From positions 62,001 through 126,000 of the forward strand of contig NZ_CP016287.1 in NCBI RefSeq assembly GCF_001679785.1: a DNA stretch of 64,000 nt. The letters run 5' to 3'. Position numbers and translations under genes: made by a program. A model generated the notes under the pieces. That model searched no databases, was not told the origin of the DNA, and saw nothing but the letters and a program-made list of their open reading frames with translations. Source of the DNA: Rhizobium leguminosarum (GTDB taxonomy: Bacteria; Pseudomonadota; Alphaproteobacteria; Rhizobiales; Rhizobiaceae). Position 1 is the first letter of the stretch. Each line of letters opens with the position of its first letter. Shown piece after piece: positions 19,093-28,301 of the stretch.

Positions 19093-19274
19093 TGATGGCG
19101 GTGGCAATTGGAGCCGGCTGTGACTTCCTCACGCCCATCGGACACCAATGCAACACGCTCGTGATGGGACCGGGCGGATATCGATTTGGTGACTACGCCC
19201 GACTGGGTCTGCCGCTCTCGCTCATTGTGGTGGTCGTCAGTGTGCCGATCCTGTTGTTGGTTTGGCCGATTTGA
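19093..19274 (+). pseudogene. SLC13/DASS-type transporter, 3' part separated by IS66
   Basis: This continues the gene broken at 16256: FRPDAF is followed in frame by LMAVAIGAGCDFLTPIGHQC, then NTLVMGPGGYRFGDYARLG and a last TM (LPLSLIVVVVSVPILLLVW). TPIGHQCNTLVMGPGGY is the second SNT-like signature of the DASS family, part of the ion- and substrate-binding site. The insertion therefore removes an essential element. The in-frame ATG codons after the insertion have no proper ribosome site. Confidence 0.92.
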
Positions 19275-19334
19275 TTACAACCGACACCGGGCATTGCGGC
19301 GACCGATAGAAGTTTCGAAGCAGAGATGTGTTCC

Positions 19335-20396
19335 TCACGCGGCGAGGTCGGGAATAGGCAAGCCTAGGATCTCGGCATGTTTGCAAAGCTTCTGCCAAGC
19401 TGCATCGCCGACCGGCACGCCCTCTTCCAACGCCGAGCGGCGCTTTCGCGCTGCGCTGTCGCCCGGCATGCGAACGGGGCCATTATTCCAGGGCGCCGGA
19501 GGATTGCTGCGGCAGGCAGAGGCGAGAAAGTCAGACTGCGCCGTAAAGGCATCCAGCCCGGCAAAAAAGGCGGGATCGATGACCTGAAGGAAAGCGCTTT
19601 GCGAAAAGACACCGGACGGCGTGTTGGCCCGTCCCTTGCCGGAAAGCCCCTGCCCCAGCAATTCGACGATCAGCCCGAGCCCAAAACCCTTGTGCCCCTT
19701 CAACTGGCCGCCAAGAGGCATCATTGTCCCGCCCCGTTCGGTCACCTCGCGCGGATCATCGGTTGGCTCGCCTGCGGCCGTGAAAGCCCAGGCCTCAGGA
19801 AATTTCTTGCCGGCCTTCGCCAGGTTTTGCGTCATGGTCGTGGTGGTGATGGAGGCCGAGACATCGATCAGGATCGGATCCTTAGACGTCGGGAAGCCGG
19901 CCGCCATCGGATTGGGCGTCAGGAGCGGCTTCGTGCCGCCATAGGGCGCAACGCGGCTTGCAGCGGGATGCGAGACCGACAGCTGAACGATCAGGCCCCG
20001 GTCGGTTACCTGCCGCATGAAAGCTGAAAGAGCGCAGGTATGATGGCAGTTGCGGATTGCGGCGGTGACGACGCCATGATCGCCGACCCGTTCGCAGGCC
20101 TGCTCGATCGCCTTCGTCAGCAGCCATGCACCGGGCAAGGATTTGCCGTCCCAAACAAAGGCTGCGCCGCGGTCGTTGACCACCTCATAGCTGCCGGACT
20201 TCGCCAGAGAACCGTCTTCCAACGCCTCGACATACCAGTTCAAAAGGCTGACGCCATGAGTTTCGTGGCCGATCATGTCGCCTTCCACCAGCACGGCGGC
20301 AGTCGTTTCGGCCTTGTCGGGCTCCATGCCGGCGCGGGTCAATATCTGCTCGGCGAATTGGCTCAGGGCAATGCGGTCAATCAGCGGCATAGGCAT
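19335..20396 (-). CDS. Malate/L-lactate dehydrogenase-family (Ldh/YlbC-type) oxidoreductase
   Basis: The 353-residue product belongs to the type-2 malate/lactate dehydrogenase superfamily, which uses NAD(P) without a Rossmann fold. Hallmarks are GHETHGVSLLNWYVEALEDG, the HHTCALSAFMRQVTDRG histidine region, PLLTPNPMAAGFPTSKDPIL and GGQLKGHKGFGLGLIVELL. Relatives reduce 2-oxo acids such as 2,3-diketogulonate, ureidoglycolate or sulfolactate, so here it probably interconverts a 2-oxo and a 2-hydroxy sugar acid. It is the last gene of the catabolic operon, 71 bp after the binding-protein gene. Confidence 0.9.
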   Translation of the reverse strand: MPMPLIDRIALSQFAEQILTRAGMEPDKAETTAAVLVEGDMIGHETHGVSLLNWYVEALEDGSLAKSGSYEVVNDRGAAFVWDGKSLPGAWLLTKAIEQACERVGDHGVVTAAIRNCHHTCALSAFMRQVTDRGLIVQLSVSHPAASRVAPYGGTKPLLTPNPMAAGFPTSKDPILIDVSASITTTTMTQNLAKAGKKFPEAWAFTAAGEPTDDPREVTERGGTMMPLGGQLKGHKGFGLGLIVELLGQGLSGKGRANTPSGVFSQSAFLQVIDPAFFAGLDAFTAQSDFLASACRSNPPAPWNNGPVRMPGDSAARKRRSALEEGVPVGDAAWQKLCKHAEILGLPIPDLAA

Positions 20397-20467
20397 ATCT
20401 CGCTCACGTCATGGAAAGCACGGGCCGCTATTTGCGGGCGGCCCGTGCTTAAATGCGGCATACCGGC

Positions 20468-21988
20468 TTACTTGAAGCGGATCTGCGACAGCTGCAGTTC
20501 GGAATTCGTCGCGATCGTCGGTTTGAAGTCGAGACGCGGCGAGACGCGGGTGAAACCGACCATGTGAAACATCGGGATGTCCGCGATGATTTCGGTGTTC
20601 ACCTTGGCGAACAGCTCCTTCCAGAGTTTTGTGCGCTCGTCGCCGGTGGCAGACGTCGCCTTGGCGATCAGAGCGTCGACGGCGGGATCGCGAACCATGG
20701 AGTGGGAGCCGTCGGTCGCATATTTCACAAAAGCGGTGAAGACGGGATCGCCGGTCGCATTGTCGTGCTGCGACTGGGTCAGCGTCGGACCGGAATCGGC
20801 GACGAAGGGTGCAACGAAGTAGCCGTTCCACACGGAGACGTCATACATGTCGAGCTTTACGTTCAAGCCGACTTCCTGAAGCATCGCCATCATCGCTTCC
20901 ATCGCTTCGGTGGCATTGGGATATTGCCCATTGCGGCCGATGATGCGGATCTCGCGATCGACCGGCACGCCGTCTGCTTTCGCTGCGGCGACCAGTTCCT
21001 TGGCTTTTTCGGGATCATAGGGCCAGGCGGGAATATCGGCATTGTAGCCGATCGTGGTCGGCACGACGAGCTGTGTCGCGATCTTCGCCTGTTCGGGGAA
21101 CAGCGTTCCGAGCATCGCCTGACGATCGATGGCGAGGTTCATCGCTTCACGGATGCGCCGGTCGTTAAGGGGTGCTGCGCGCGTATCGATGCGCAGCGAT
21201 GTCGTCTCCGAATTCGGATAGGCGAAATCGGTTTCCTTGTTGGTGGCATCCTGCACGGATACGGCCGGAACGATATCGGCTTCGCCGGCATCGACCATCG
21301 CGGCAGCAACGGCGCTGTCGGAACGAAACAGATAGGTCGCCTGTTCCACCTGCGGCTTTTCCCCCCAATATTCCGGATTGCGTTTCAGCACGATCGACTG
21401 GCCGATTTCCCATTTGTCGAACGTATAGGGGCCAGTGCCAATCGGCTTGCGGGTGAATTCGTCTGCCGGCGTCGCCTCGGCCGGTTCCACCGCCATCACG
21501 GTCATCAGAAGCGGAAGAATCGGTTGCGCCGGTTTTGTCGTGATGCGGATCGTATTGGCATCGGGCGTTTCGAAGCTGAACTCCGTGCCGCCGAAATATT
21601 TGCCGCCGGTTTCGCAGCTGAGCTTCTTGTTCTTGTTGCGCTCGATGGTGAATTGGACATCCTTGGCGGTGAACGGCTTGCCATCGTGCCATTTGACATT
21701 CGGGCGCAGCTTGAACTCCCAGGTGTCATCGTCGATCTTCGACCATTCCGTCGCCAGGCGGGGCTTGAGGCCGCCATTGACGTAGTCGAATTCCACCAGC
21801 ATCTCATTGACGTTTTCAGAAATGACCCGGCCGACGTCCTGGCGGGCAGCCATACAGGGCTCGACGACATCGACGGTTTCGGCAAGCACAATAGTGACGT
21901 TGCTCTTGGCATCCTGCGCCTGAGCCGAGCCGAAACTCAGCGCGAGCACCGTTGTTGAAAAGCAGGCAGCTAACAAATGCAGTTTCAT
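20468..21988 (-). CDS. Family-5 extracellular solute-binding protein (Dpp/Opp type)
   Basis: The 506-residue product starts at ATG 21988, preceded by GGGAGGAGAACGA. The signal peptide is LLAACFSTTVLALSFGSAQA. Mature signatures are VDVVEPCMAARQDVGRVIS, TWEFKLRPNVKWHDGKPFTA and GTGPYTFDKWEIGQSIVLKR. It captures the ligand for a DppBC-type channel. No permease gene is in this operon; the likely partners are at 30076-33547, in the other operon of this region. It is the same length as the binding protein at 58415-59935 and resembles it, notably in ATGDER and the VPLFHMV/IPMFHMV endings. With sugar-acid enzymes around it, the ligand is more likely a sugar acid than a peptide. Confidence 0.93.
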   Translation of the reverse strand: MKLHLLAACFSTTVLALSFGSAQAQDAKSNVTIVLAETVDVVEPCMAARQDVGRVISENVNEMLVEFDYVNGGLKPRLATEWSKIDDDTWEFKLRPNVKWHDGKPFTAKDVQFTIERNKNKKLSCETGGKYFGGTEFSFETPDANTIRITTKPAQPILPLLMTVMAVEPAEATPADEFTRKPIGTGPYTFDKWEIGQSIVLKRNPEYWGEKPQVEQATYLFRSDSAVAAAMVDAGEADIVPAVSVQDATNKETDFAYPNSETTSLRIDTRAAPLNDRRIREAMNLAIDRQAMLGTLFPEQAKIATQLVVPTTIGYNADIPAWPYDPEKAKELVAAAKADGVPVDREIRIIGRNGQYPNATEAMEAMMAMLQEVGLNVKLDMYDVSVWNGYFVAPFVADSGPTLTQSQHDNATGDPVFTAFVKYATDGSHSMVRDPAVDALIAKATSATGDERTKLWKELFAKVNTEIIADIPMFHMVGFTRVSPRLDFKPTIATNSELQLSQIRFK

Positions 21989-22111
21989 TTCGTTCTCCTC
22001 CCATGCGCCTTTGGCGCTCCTCACAGTAGATCTGCGTCCCGTTTTCCGGTGCTCCGGCATACTCTGGCGCTCCGAGTTCGGAGCCTTCGACCGCATCTGG
22101 CGCGCGAAAAT

Positions 22112-23017
22112 TTACCTGGCCGAAGCAATCAGTTCGCGCATCATCTCGACTTCCTCGTCGGTAAGATCCGTCAGCGGCGCCCGCACCGGACCGGCATCAA
22201 AGCCACGCAAACGCACGCCTGCCTTGACCGCGGATACCGCATAGCCGGCCTTGCGATCGCGGATACGGGCAAAGGGATAGTAGAAATCGCGCAGCAGCTG
22301 CTCACAGGCCGCGTCGTCACCGGCAAGGAATGCCTTGTGGAATCTCAGTGCCGTTTCAGGCACGAAATTGAAGACCGCCGAGGAATAGGTCGGCATGCCG
22401 GCTCCGCGATAGGCTTGAGCAAACAGTTCGTGTGTCGGCATACCGCCGATATAGGAAAGGCGGTCGCCGAGCGCGATCGTGACACGGCGCACCGTATCGA
22501 TGTCGCCGGTTCCATCCTTGAAGCCGATCAGATTTGGGCATTCGTCCGCAAGCTGAGCAAGCTGTTCGGCCGACACCCGCGCCTGGCCACGATTATAAAC
22601 GATGACGCCCATATTGGTGGCCTTGCAAACGGCCCGTACACGCGCGGCAATGCCATCTGCCGGCGCCTCGGTCAGGTAATGCGGCAGCAGCAGAATGCCG
22701 TCGCCGCCCGCCGCCTCGATGTCGCGCGCCATGTCGCAGGCAATCCGCGTGCCGTAGCCGCATCCGGCAATAACGGGCGCATCGCCGGACACGGCGCGGG
22801 CGGCCTTTACCACCTCAACCACCTCACCCGGCGTCAGTGAAAACAGCTCGCCGGTGCCGCCGGCAACGATCAGGCCGGCAACGGGGTAGGATGACAGCCA
22901 TTCCAGATGCGCTGAAAATGGCTTGGCGGCAAACCGGTCTTCGGCATCAAAAGGCGTGACAGGGAAGGACAGCAGGCCGTTGCGAATGATCTCGCGAAGT
23001 TCAGTCGGGGCAATCAA
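22112..23017 (-). CDS. kdgD: 5-dehydro-4-deoxyglucarate dehydratase (KdgD)
   Basis: This 301-residue DapA-superfamily TIM barrel starts at a TTG codon (23017) behind AAGGAG. Family features are LSFPVTPFDAEDRF, VAGGTGELFSLTPGE (GTGE in the pyruvate-carboxylate loop), VIVYNRGQARVSAEQL with the tyrosine, and LIGFKDGTGDID with the Schiff-base lysine. PTYSSAVFNFVPETALRFH is typical of KdgD rather than DapA. The enzyme decarboxylates and dehydrates 5-dehydro-4-deoxy-D-glucarate to 2,5-dioxopentanoate (2-oxoglutarate semialdehyde). Its substrate is the TalrD product and its product the substrate of the aldehyde dehydrogenase 12 bp upstream. Confidence 0.92.
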   Translation of the reverse strand: MIAPTELREIIRNGLLSFPVTPFDAEDRFAAKPFSAHLEWLSSYPVAGLIVAGGTGELFSLTPGEVVEVVKAARAVSGDAPVIAGCGYGTRIACDMARDIEAAGGDGILLLPHYLTEAPADGIAARVRAVCKATNMGVIVYNRGQARVSAEQLAQLADECPNLIGFKDGTGDIDTVRRVTIALGDRLSYIGGMPTHELFAQAYRGAGMPTYSSAVFNFVPETALRFHKAFLAGDDAACEQLLRDFYYPFARIRDRKAGYAVSAVKAGVRLRGFDAGPVRAPLTDLTDEEVEMMRELIASAR

Positions 23018-23029
23018 TTTGGCACTCCT

Positions 23030-24505
23030 TCAATTGCGCAGGTCTTGGGGCAACAGGTCCGCGGGGAAATTCTGGTAGGCAACGGGTCGCAGAAATCTAC
23101 GGATCGACATGGTCCCGACGCTTGTTGCGCCGAAGTTGGTCGAGGCCGGGTAGGGTCCGCCATGCACCATGGAATCGACAACCTCGACACCGGTAGGGAA
23201 GCCATTGACCAGCAATCTGCCCGCCTTTCTTTCGAGGATCGGCAGCAGGTCGCGGGCAAGGCGAAGGTCGGCGTCGTCCATATGGATCGTCGCGGTCAAC
23301 TGTCCCTGGAAGCTTTCGGCAAGGGCGAGCATCTTTTCGGGCGAGCCGACGCGTACGACGAGACCGAGAGGACCGAATACTTCTTCACTGAGCGAGTGAT
23401 CGGCAAGCCAGGCCGAGCCGTTGGTCTCGAACAGGTTCGGCGCTGCGTCGCGGCCGGCACTCTCTGCAGCGAGAACCGGCGCGACGGCATTGCTTGCCCG
23501 CAGGCGGTCCACACCGTCGTGATAGGCTGTGGCGATGCCGTTGGTCAGCATCGTCTGCGTCGCCACCTTTTCAAGAGCCGCCTTGGCGGCACTGGTGAAC
23601 TTGTCCGCCTCCGGCCCGTCGACGACAACGGCGATGCCGGGCTTGGTGCAAAACTGGCCGGCACCAAGCGTCAGTGAACCAGCCCAGCCTGAACCGATTG
23701 CCTCCGCCCGGGCAGCGGTAGCGGCCGGCAGCAGGAACATCGGATTAACGCTGCCCAATTCCCCGTAAAATGGGATTGGCTCAGGGCGCTGGGCGCAAAG
23801 GTCAAAGAGCGCCCGCCCGCCGGCAAGCGAGCCGGTAAAGCCAACGGCTTTGATGGCCGGATGGGTCACCAGAGCCGTTCCGACATCACGGCGGCCGCCC
23901 TGGATCAGACTGAAGACGCCGGCCGGCATTCCGGTGCGTTCGCTAGCAGCGGCGATCGCCTCGGCGATAATTTCTCCGGTGCCGGGATGGGCTGAATGTC
24001 CCTTCACCACGACCGGGCAGCCCGCCGCAAGCGCGGCTGCCGTATCGCCGCCCGCCGTCGAGAATGCCAGCGGAAAATTCGAAGCGCCGAAGACGGCGAC
24101 GGGGCCGATCGGCCGTTGCACCAGGCGGATCTCGGGGCGCGGCGCCGGTTGTCGGTCCGGTTGCGCCGCATCGATGCGCGCGTCGAGATGCGCGCCCTTG
24201 CGGATATGGTCGGCAAACAGCCTGAGTTGGCCGGTGGTACGAGCACGTTCGCCGTTGAGCCGGCCCTCTGGAAGTCCGGTTTCCTGCGTTCCGATGAGGG
24301 TGACGGCCTCGCCGCGCTTCTCGCGTGTCGTCGCCGAAAACGCTGCAAAAGCAGCTTCGGCGGCGCGGCAGGCGCGGTCGACCAGTTCCGTTGTGCCGAC
24401 AGCGAAGTCATGTGCCTGCCCATGCGCCGGCTCGGACCGAAATGTCGTCGTTCCGGCAATCCACTCGCCGGCGATGAAATGCCTGCCTGAAGGGGTCCAG
24501 TTCAT
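23030..24505 (-). CDS. 2-oxoglutarate-semialdehyde (2,5-dioxopentanoate) dehydrogenase
   Basis: This 491-residue aldehyde dehydrogenase has FGASNFPLAFSTAGGDTAAA (catalytic Asn), VGFTGSLAGGRALFDL, GELGSVNP (general-base Glu) and GAGQFCTKPG (catalytic Cys). ETGLPEGRLNGERARTTGQL is typical of the ketoglutarate-semialdehyde subfamily, which oxidises the KdgD product to 2-oxoglutarate. GAGGAGAATAACA precedes the ATG. The product looks 13-15 residues short between SATTREK and RGEAVTLIG, where relatives carry an extra helix turn. This may be a small in-frame deletion, but I cannot align it here. Confidence 0.9.
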   Translation of the reverse strand: MNWTPSGRHFIAGEWIAGTTTFRSEPAHGQAHDFAVGTTELVDRACRAAEAAFAAFSATTREKRGEAVTLIGTQETGLPEGRLNGERARTTGQLRLFADHIRKGAHLDARIDAAQPDRQPAPRPEIRLVQRPIGPVAVFGASNFPLAFSTAGGDTAAALAAGCPVVVKGHSAHPGTGEIIAEAIAAASERTGMPAGVFSLIQGGRRDVGTALVTHPAIKAVGFTGSLAGGRALFDLCAQRPEPIPFYGELGSVNPMFLLPAATAARAEAIGSGWAGSLTLGAGQFCTKPGIAVVVDGPEADKFTSAAKAALEKVATQTMLTNGIATAYHDGVDRLRASNAVAPVLAAESAGRDAAPNLFETNGSAWLADHSLSEEVFGPLGLVVRVGSPEKMLALAESFQGQLTATIHMDDADLRLARDLLPILERKAGRLLVNGFPTGVEVVDSMVHGGPYPASTNFGATSVGTMSIRRFLRPVAYQNFPADLLPQDLRN

Positions 24506-24571
24506 TGTTATTCTCCTCGGCGGAGCCTCGCTCCGTCCTGATGCGTGAAGTGTTGTTCAAGATGCGCCGCC

Positions 24572-25282
24572 TTAGCGGCCATTCACCTTCCGCCATTCGG
24601 CAAAGAGCGTCAGATTGCTTTCGTCGGTGGCCGGGTAAAGGCCAATGATCGTGTGACCTTGCTTGACGCGTTCTGTCACGAAATCCTCGTAAGCGGTCAT
24701 CTCCACTGCTTCATCGGCGATCTCGTCGGCGATCTCGGCAGGGATGACGATCACGCTGTCGTCGTCGCCAACCATGATGTCGCCCGGGAAGACCGCAACA
24801 TCGCCACAGCCTATCGGCACATTGATGTCGATTGCCTCGTGCAGCGTCAGGTTCGTCGGGCTGGAGGGACGGTTGTGATAGGCGGGGATATCAAGGCCAC
24901 CGATCGTCATGGCGTCCCGGAAGCCGCCGTCGGTGACGACACCGGCTCCGCCGCGCATCATCAGGCGGGTAATCAGGATGTCGCCGGCAGACGCTGCGCG
25001 CGGATCCTTGCGGCTGTCCATCACCAGAACAGCGCCGTCCGGGCAAGTCTCGATCGCAAGCCGTTGCGGATGTTTCGGGTTCCGAAAGACGTTCATCGCG
25101 TTGCGGTCCTCGCGCGCCGGCATGTAGCGCAGCGTGAAGGCGGGTCCGACCATATTGCGGCCCTTCGGCTGGATCGGTCGAACATCCTGGATCGTCTGGT
25201 TTCTCAGGCCGCGCTTGAACAGGGCCGAGCAGAGCGTCGCGACGGAGACACCCATCAGTTTTTCACGGGTTGCGGGGTTCAT
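24572..25282 (-). CDS. RraA-family protein (probable oxo-acid aldolase/decarboxylase)
   Basis: The product is about 236 residues from ATG 25282 (GAGGAGGAAGT just upstream). It contains FTLRYMPAREDRN, GDILITRLMMRGGAGVVTDG and the metal-binding GGFRDA motif of the RraA fold. Despite the name, ribonuclease-E inhibition is known only for some enterobacterial proteins. Relatives with the RD motif are class II aldolases or decarboxylases acting on 4-hydroxy-4-methyl-2-oxoglutarate-like acids. The location between the semialdehyde dehydrogenase and TalrD genes implies a sugar-acid step. A paralogue with the same layout lies at 56622-57344 beside another Dpp-type importer. Confidence 0.85.
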   Translation of the reverse strand: MNPATREKLMGVSVATLCSALFKRGLRNQTIQDVRPIQPKGRNMVGPAFTLRYMPAREDRNAMNVFRNPKHPQRLAIETCPDGAVLVMDSRKDPRAASAGDILITRLMMRGGAGVVTDGGFRDAMTIGGLDIPAYHNRPSSPTNLTLHEAIDINVPIGCGDVAVFPGDIMVGDDDSVIVIPAEIADEIADEAVEMTAYEDFVTERVKQGHTIIGLYPATDESNLTLFAEWRKVNGR

Positions 25283-25304
25283 ACTTCCTCCTCCTCGTTC
25301 TCGT

Positions 25305-26495
25305 TCAGGCGCCGAAGCTGCGGGTTTCCACAGTCCAGTCACGCGCCTTGCCTGTCAGGCTGCAGCCGAGTCCAGGACGAGCCGGCACGATCATCCGGCC
25401 GTCCTTGATGTCGAGTTGTTCGTTAAACAGTGGCGCCAGCCAATCGAAATGCTCTACCCACGGCTCATGCGCATAGGCGGCCGCCAGGTGTAGATGGATT
25501 TCCATGGCGAAATGCGGGGCCAGGCGCATGCGTTTCGCCTCGGCGTGCGTGCAGATGCGCAGAAAGGGCGTGATGCCGCCGACACGCGGCGCATCCGGCT
25601 GAATGAAGTCGACCGCATCGGCCCGGATCAGCGCCATGTGCTCGTCGGCGCTTGCCAGCATTTCGCCGGTGGCGATCGGCGTGGCAAGTTCCCGCGCCAG
25701 TGCCGCATGGCCCTCGGCGTCATAGGCATCGAGCGGCTCTTCGATCCATTCGAGGTTGAGCGGTTCGACCAGCCGGCCGAAGCGCAAGGCCGTCGTGCGG
25801 TCCCATTGCTGGTTTGCATCGACCATCAGCGGGACACGGCCATCGATATGGCTGGTCACCGCATCCAGCCGGCGAAGGTCGATCATCGGGTCCGGCTGTC
25901 CGACCTTGATCTTGATGCCGCCGATACCGGAGGCGATCGAGTGGTCGATGGCATCGCGGATTTCCTCGACGCTCGATGACAGGAAGCCGCCGGAGGTGTT
26001 GTAGCAGGCGACACTGTCGCGATGGGCACCAAGCAGTTTTGCAAGCGGCAAGCCGGCGCGTTTCGCCTTCAGGTCCCAGAGGCAGATGTCGATGGCGGCG
26101 ATTGCCTGTGTTGCAATGCCGGAGCGGCCGACCGAGGCACCGGCCCAGCAGAGCTTGTCCCAGATGCGCGCCGTATCGTTGGGATCTTCGCCGATCAGGT
26201 TGTCCGCAAGCTCGCAGGCATGTGCATAAAGGGCAGGTCCGCCTGCCCGCTTCGAGTAACTGAAACCGAGACTGCTATGGCCGGCCTCGGAGACGATCTC
26301 GCAAAATAGAAAGGCCACCTGCGTCAGCGGCTTCTGGCGGCCCGTCAACACCTTGGCATCGCTGATCGGCCGCGCCAAAGGCAGGTAAACGAGCGACAGG
26401 GTGACCGACCGGATGGCGTCCAACTTGGACGGACCGGCAGCGAAGCCAGCCTTGGGGGGCTGTGCGGGAATCGTACGTCGATTGGGATCAAACAT
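25305..26495 (-). CDS. L-talarate/galactarate dehydratase (enolase superfamily)
   Basis: The 396-residue product strongly resembles Salmonella L-talarate/galactarate dehydratase from memory: PISDAKVLTGRQKPLTQVA, GFSYSKRAGGPALYAH, WAGASVGRSG, LPLAKLLGAHRDSV and LAPHFAMEIHLHLAAAY. By my count the key residues fall at the same numbers: K195 and K197 in IKIK, metal ligands D226, E252 and E278, and H328. Lys197 and His328 are the proton-transfer pair. The reaction yields 5-keto-4-deoxy-glucarate, the KdgD substrate. It lies 9 bp after the IlvD/Edd gene and 22 bp before the RraA-like gene. Confidence 0.93.
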   Translation of the reverse strand: MFDPNRRTIPAQPPKAGFAAGPSKLDAIRSVTLSLVYLPLARPISDAKVLTGRQKPLTQVAFLFCEIVSEAGHSSLGFSYSKRAGGPALYAHACELADNLIGEDPNDTARIWDKLCWAGASVGRSGIATQAIAAIDICLWDLKAKRAGLPLAKLLGAHRDSVACYNTSGGFLSSSVEEIRDAIDHSIASGIGGIKIKVGQPDPMIDLRRLDAVTSHIDGRVPLMVDANQQWDRTTALRFGRLVEPLNLEWIEEPLDAYDAEGHAALARELATPIATGEMLASADEHMALIRADAVDFIQPDAPRVGGITPFLRICTHAEAKRMRLAPHFAMEIHLHLAAAYAHEPWVEHFDWLAPLFNEQLDIKDGRMIVPARPGLGCSLTGKARDWTVETRSFGA

Positions 26496-26504
26496 CGTGG
26501 TGCC

Positions 26505-28241
26505 TCAGTTGATAGCCGGTTCCGGCGTCTTGCCACCGAATTGCGTCGTCAGGAAATCAAAGTCGCAGCCTTTGTCGGCCTGCTCGATATGGCGGGAGAA
26601 CATGAACCCGTAGCCGCGCTCGTAATGCCGCGTCGGCGCCACCCAGGCGGCCCGCCGCGCTGTGATCTCTTCTTCGGAAACCAGCATATTGAGGCTGCGT
26701 GCCGGAATATCAAGCTCGACCATGTCCCCCGTTCTCAGCAGCGCCAAAGGCCCGCCAACATAAGATTCCGGTGCGACATGCAGCACGCAGGCACCGAAAC
26801 TGGTTCCGGACATGCGGGCGTCCGAGATCCGCACCATGTCGCGCAGGCCGAGCTTCAACAGCGCCCTCGGCATCGGGATCATGCCCCATTCCGGCATGCC
26901 CGGTCCGCCCTGGGGGCCGGCATTGCGGAGAACGAGAACCGTGTCCGGCGTCAGCGGATAGTCTGGATCATCGATGATCTTCTTCATCTCCGCATAGCTG
27001 TCTGCGACCAGCGCCGGGCCGCAATGGCGATGGAATTTCGGGTCGCAGGCCGCCGGTTTGATGACCGCGCCGTCGGGACACAGGTTCCCCTTGAGCACGG
27101 CCAGCGAACCTTCGTGATAGACCGGGTTCGACAATGGCCGGATAACGTCGTCATTGTAGATCTTCACCTGGTCGAGACCTTCCACCAAGGGTTTGCCCGT
27201 CACGGTGATCGCGGTGGGATCGAGCTTGTCGCCGAGCTGCTTCATCAGAGCGCGCAGGCCACCCGCATAAAAGAAATCCTCCATCAGGTAGGTCGAACCA
27301 GAAGGCCGGATGTTGGCGAGCACCGGCGTCGTGCGACCAATGCGATCGAGATCATCGAGCTCCAACGGGACGCCGGCGCGCCGCGCCATGGCGATCAGGT
27401 GAATGATGGCATTGGTGGAACAGCCGGTCGCCATGGCGACCGTGACTGCGTTGTCGACGGCCGCGGGAGTGATGATCTGGTCCGGCGTCAGATCCTCCCA
27501 CACCATATCGACGATGCGGCGGCCGCAGGCCGCCGACATTCGCTGGTGGTTGGCGTCGGCTGCGGGGATCGAGGATGCGCCCGGCAGCGTCAACCCCATA
27601 GCCTCGGCGATCGCCGTCATCGTCGACGCCGTGCCCATGGTCATGCAATGGCCGTAACTGCGGGCGATCCCGCCTTCGATGCCCTCCCACTCCTCCTGGG
27701 TGATCGTGCCGGCGCGGCGCTCGTCCCAGTATTTGAAGCCGTCGGTGCCGGAGCCCAGCGTCTTGCCGGCATAGTTGCCGCGAAGCATCGGGCCGGCAGG
27801 CAGATAAATGAAGGGAATGCCCATGCTGACAGCGCCCATGGCAAGGCCCGGTGTCGTCTTGTCGCAGCCGCCCATCAGAACGGCGCCATCGACAGGATGG
27901 CTGCGCAGCAGTTCCTCGGTCTCCATCGCCAGCATATTGCGATAGAGCATCGTCGTCGGCTTGACGAAGTTTTCGGAAAGGGAAAGAGCGGGCAGTTCCA
28001 TGGGGAACCCACCCGACTGAAGAATTCCCCGCTTCACCCATTCAACGCGTTCACGGAAATGCATGTGGCACGGCTGCGCATCGGACCAGGTGTTGATCAC
28101 GGCAATGATCGGCTTTCCCTGCCAATCCTCCGGCGCGTAACCCATCTGCATGGTCCGCGACCGGTGTCCGAACGAGCGCTGATCATCCGGCAGCATCCAT
28201 CGGGCGGACCGCAATTGCTCGTAGGTTTTCCTGGCGGTCAC
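26505..28241 (-). CDS. IlvD/Edd-family sugar-acid dehydratase (L-arabinonate/D-xylonate type)
   Basis: The 578-residue product starts at GTG 28241 behind GGGAGAG. Three cysteines expected to hold an iron-sulfur cluster lie in DAQPCHMHF (C58), GGCDKTTPG and GHCMTMGTASTM. The C-terminal ISDARMSGTSFGACVLH is the family serine motif. The length (about 580) and PSGSTYLMEDFFYAGGL fit aldonate dehydratases of the L-arabinonate/D-xylonate branch rather than the amino-acid enzyme IlvD. It probably dehydrates an aldonic acid to a 2-keto-3-deoxy acid. It is the first gene of the operon, facing the GntR regulator. Confidence 0.9.
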   Translation of the reverse strand: MTARKTYEQLRSARWMLPDDQRSFGHRSRTMQMGYAPEDWQGKPIIAVINTWSDAQPCHMHFRERVEWVKRGILQSGGFPMELPALSLSENFVKPTTMLYRNMLAMETEELLRSHPVDGAVLMGGCDKTTPGLAMGAVSMGIPFIYLPAGPMLRGNYAGKTLGSGTDGFKYWDERRAGTITQEEWEGIEGGIARSYGHCMTMGTASTMTAIAEAMGLTLPGASSIPAADANHQRMSAACGRRIVDMVWEDLTPDQIITPAAVDNAVTVAMATGCSTNAIIHLIAMARRAGVPLELDDLDRIGRTTPVLANIRPSGSTYLMEDFFYAGGLRALMKQLGDKLDPTAITVTGKPLVEGLDQVKIYNDDVIRPLSNPVYHEGSLAVLKGNLCPDGAVIKPAACDPKFHRHCGPALVADSYAEMKKIIDDPDYPLTPDTVLVLRNAGPQGGPGMPEWGMIPMPRALLKLGLRDMVRISDARMSGTSFGACVLHVAPESYVGGPLALLRTGDMVELDIPARSLNMLVSEEEITARRAAWVAPTRHYERGYGFMFSRHIEQADKGCDFDFLTTQFGGKTPEPAIN

Positions 28242-28285
28242 TGTTCTCTCCCACCTTTTCGCTTGCTTATCTCAGCGTTTGCACC

Positions 28286-28301
28286 AACTGATATTTTAGT
28301 T
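28286..28301. promoter_or_regulatory. Candidate operator shared by the two sugar-acid operons (copy 1)
   Basis: AACTGATATTTTAGTT is nearly palindromic and matches AACTGAAATATTAGTG at 33660-33675 at 13 of 16 positions. It lies in the divergent region between the IlvD/Edd gene (starts 28241) and the GntR gene (starts 28361). Regulation by that GntR protein is inferred. Confidence 0.5.

Noticed and set aside
20453..21958. Long plus-strand open frame (501 codons) opposite the binding-protein gene
   Set aside because: It is the antisense shadow of a well-supported gene; it is Arg/His-rich, with no ribosome site and no family motif.
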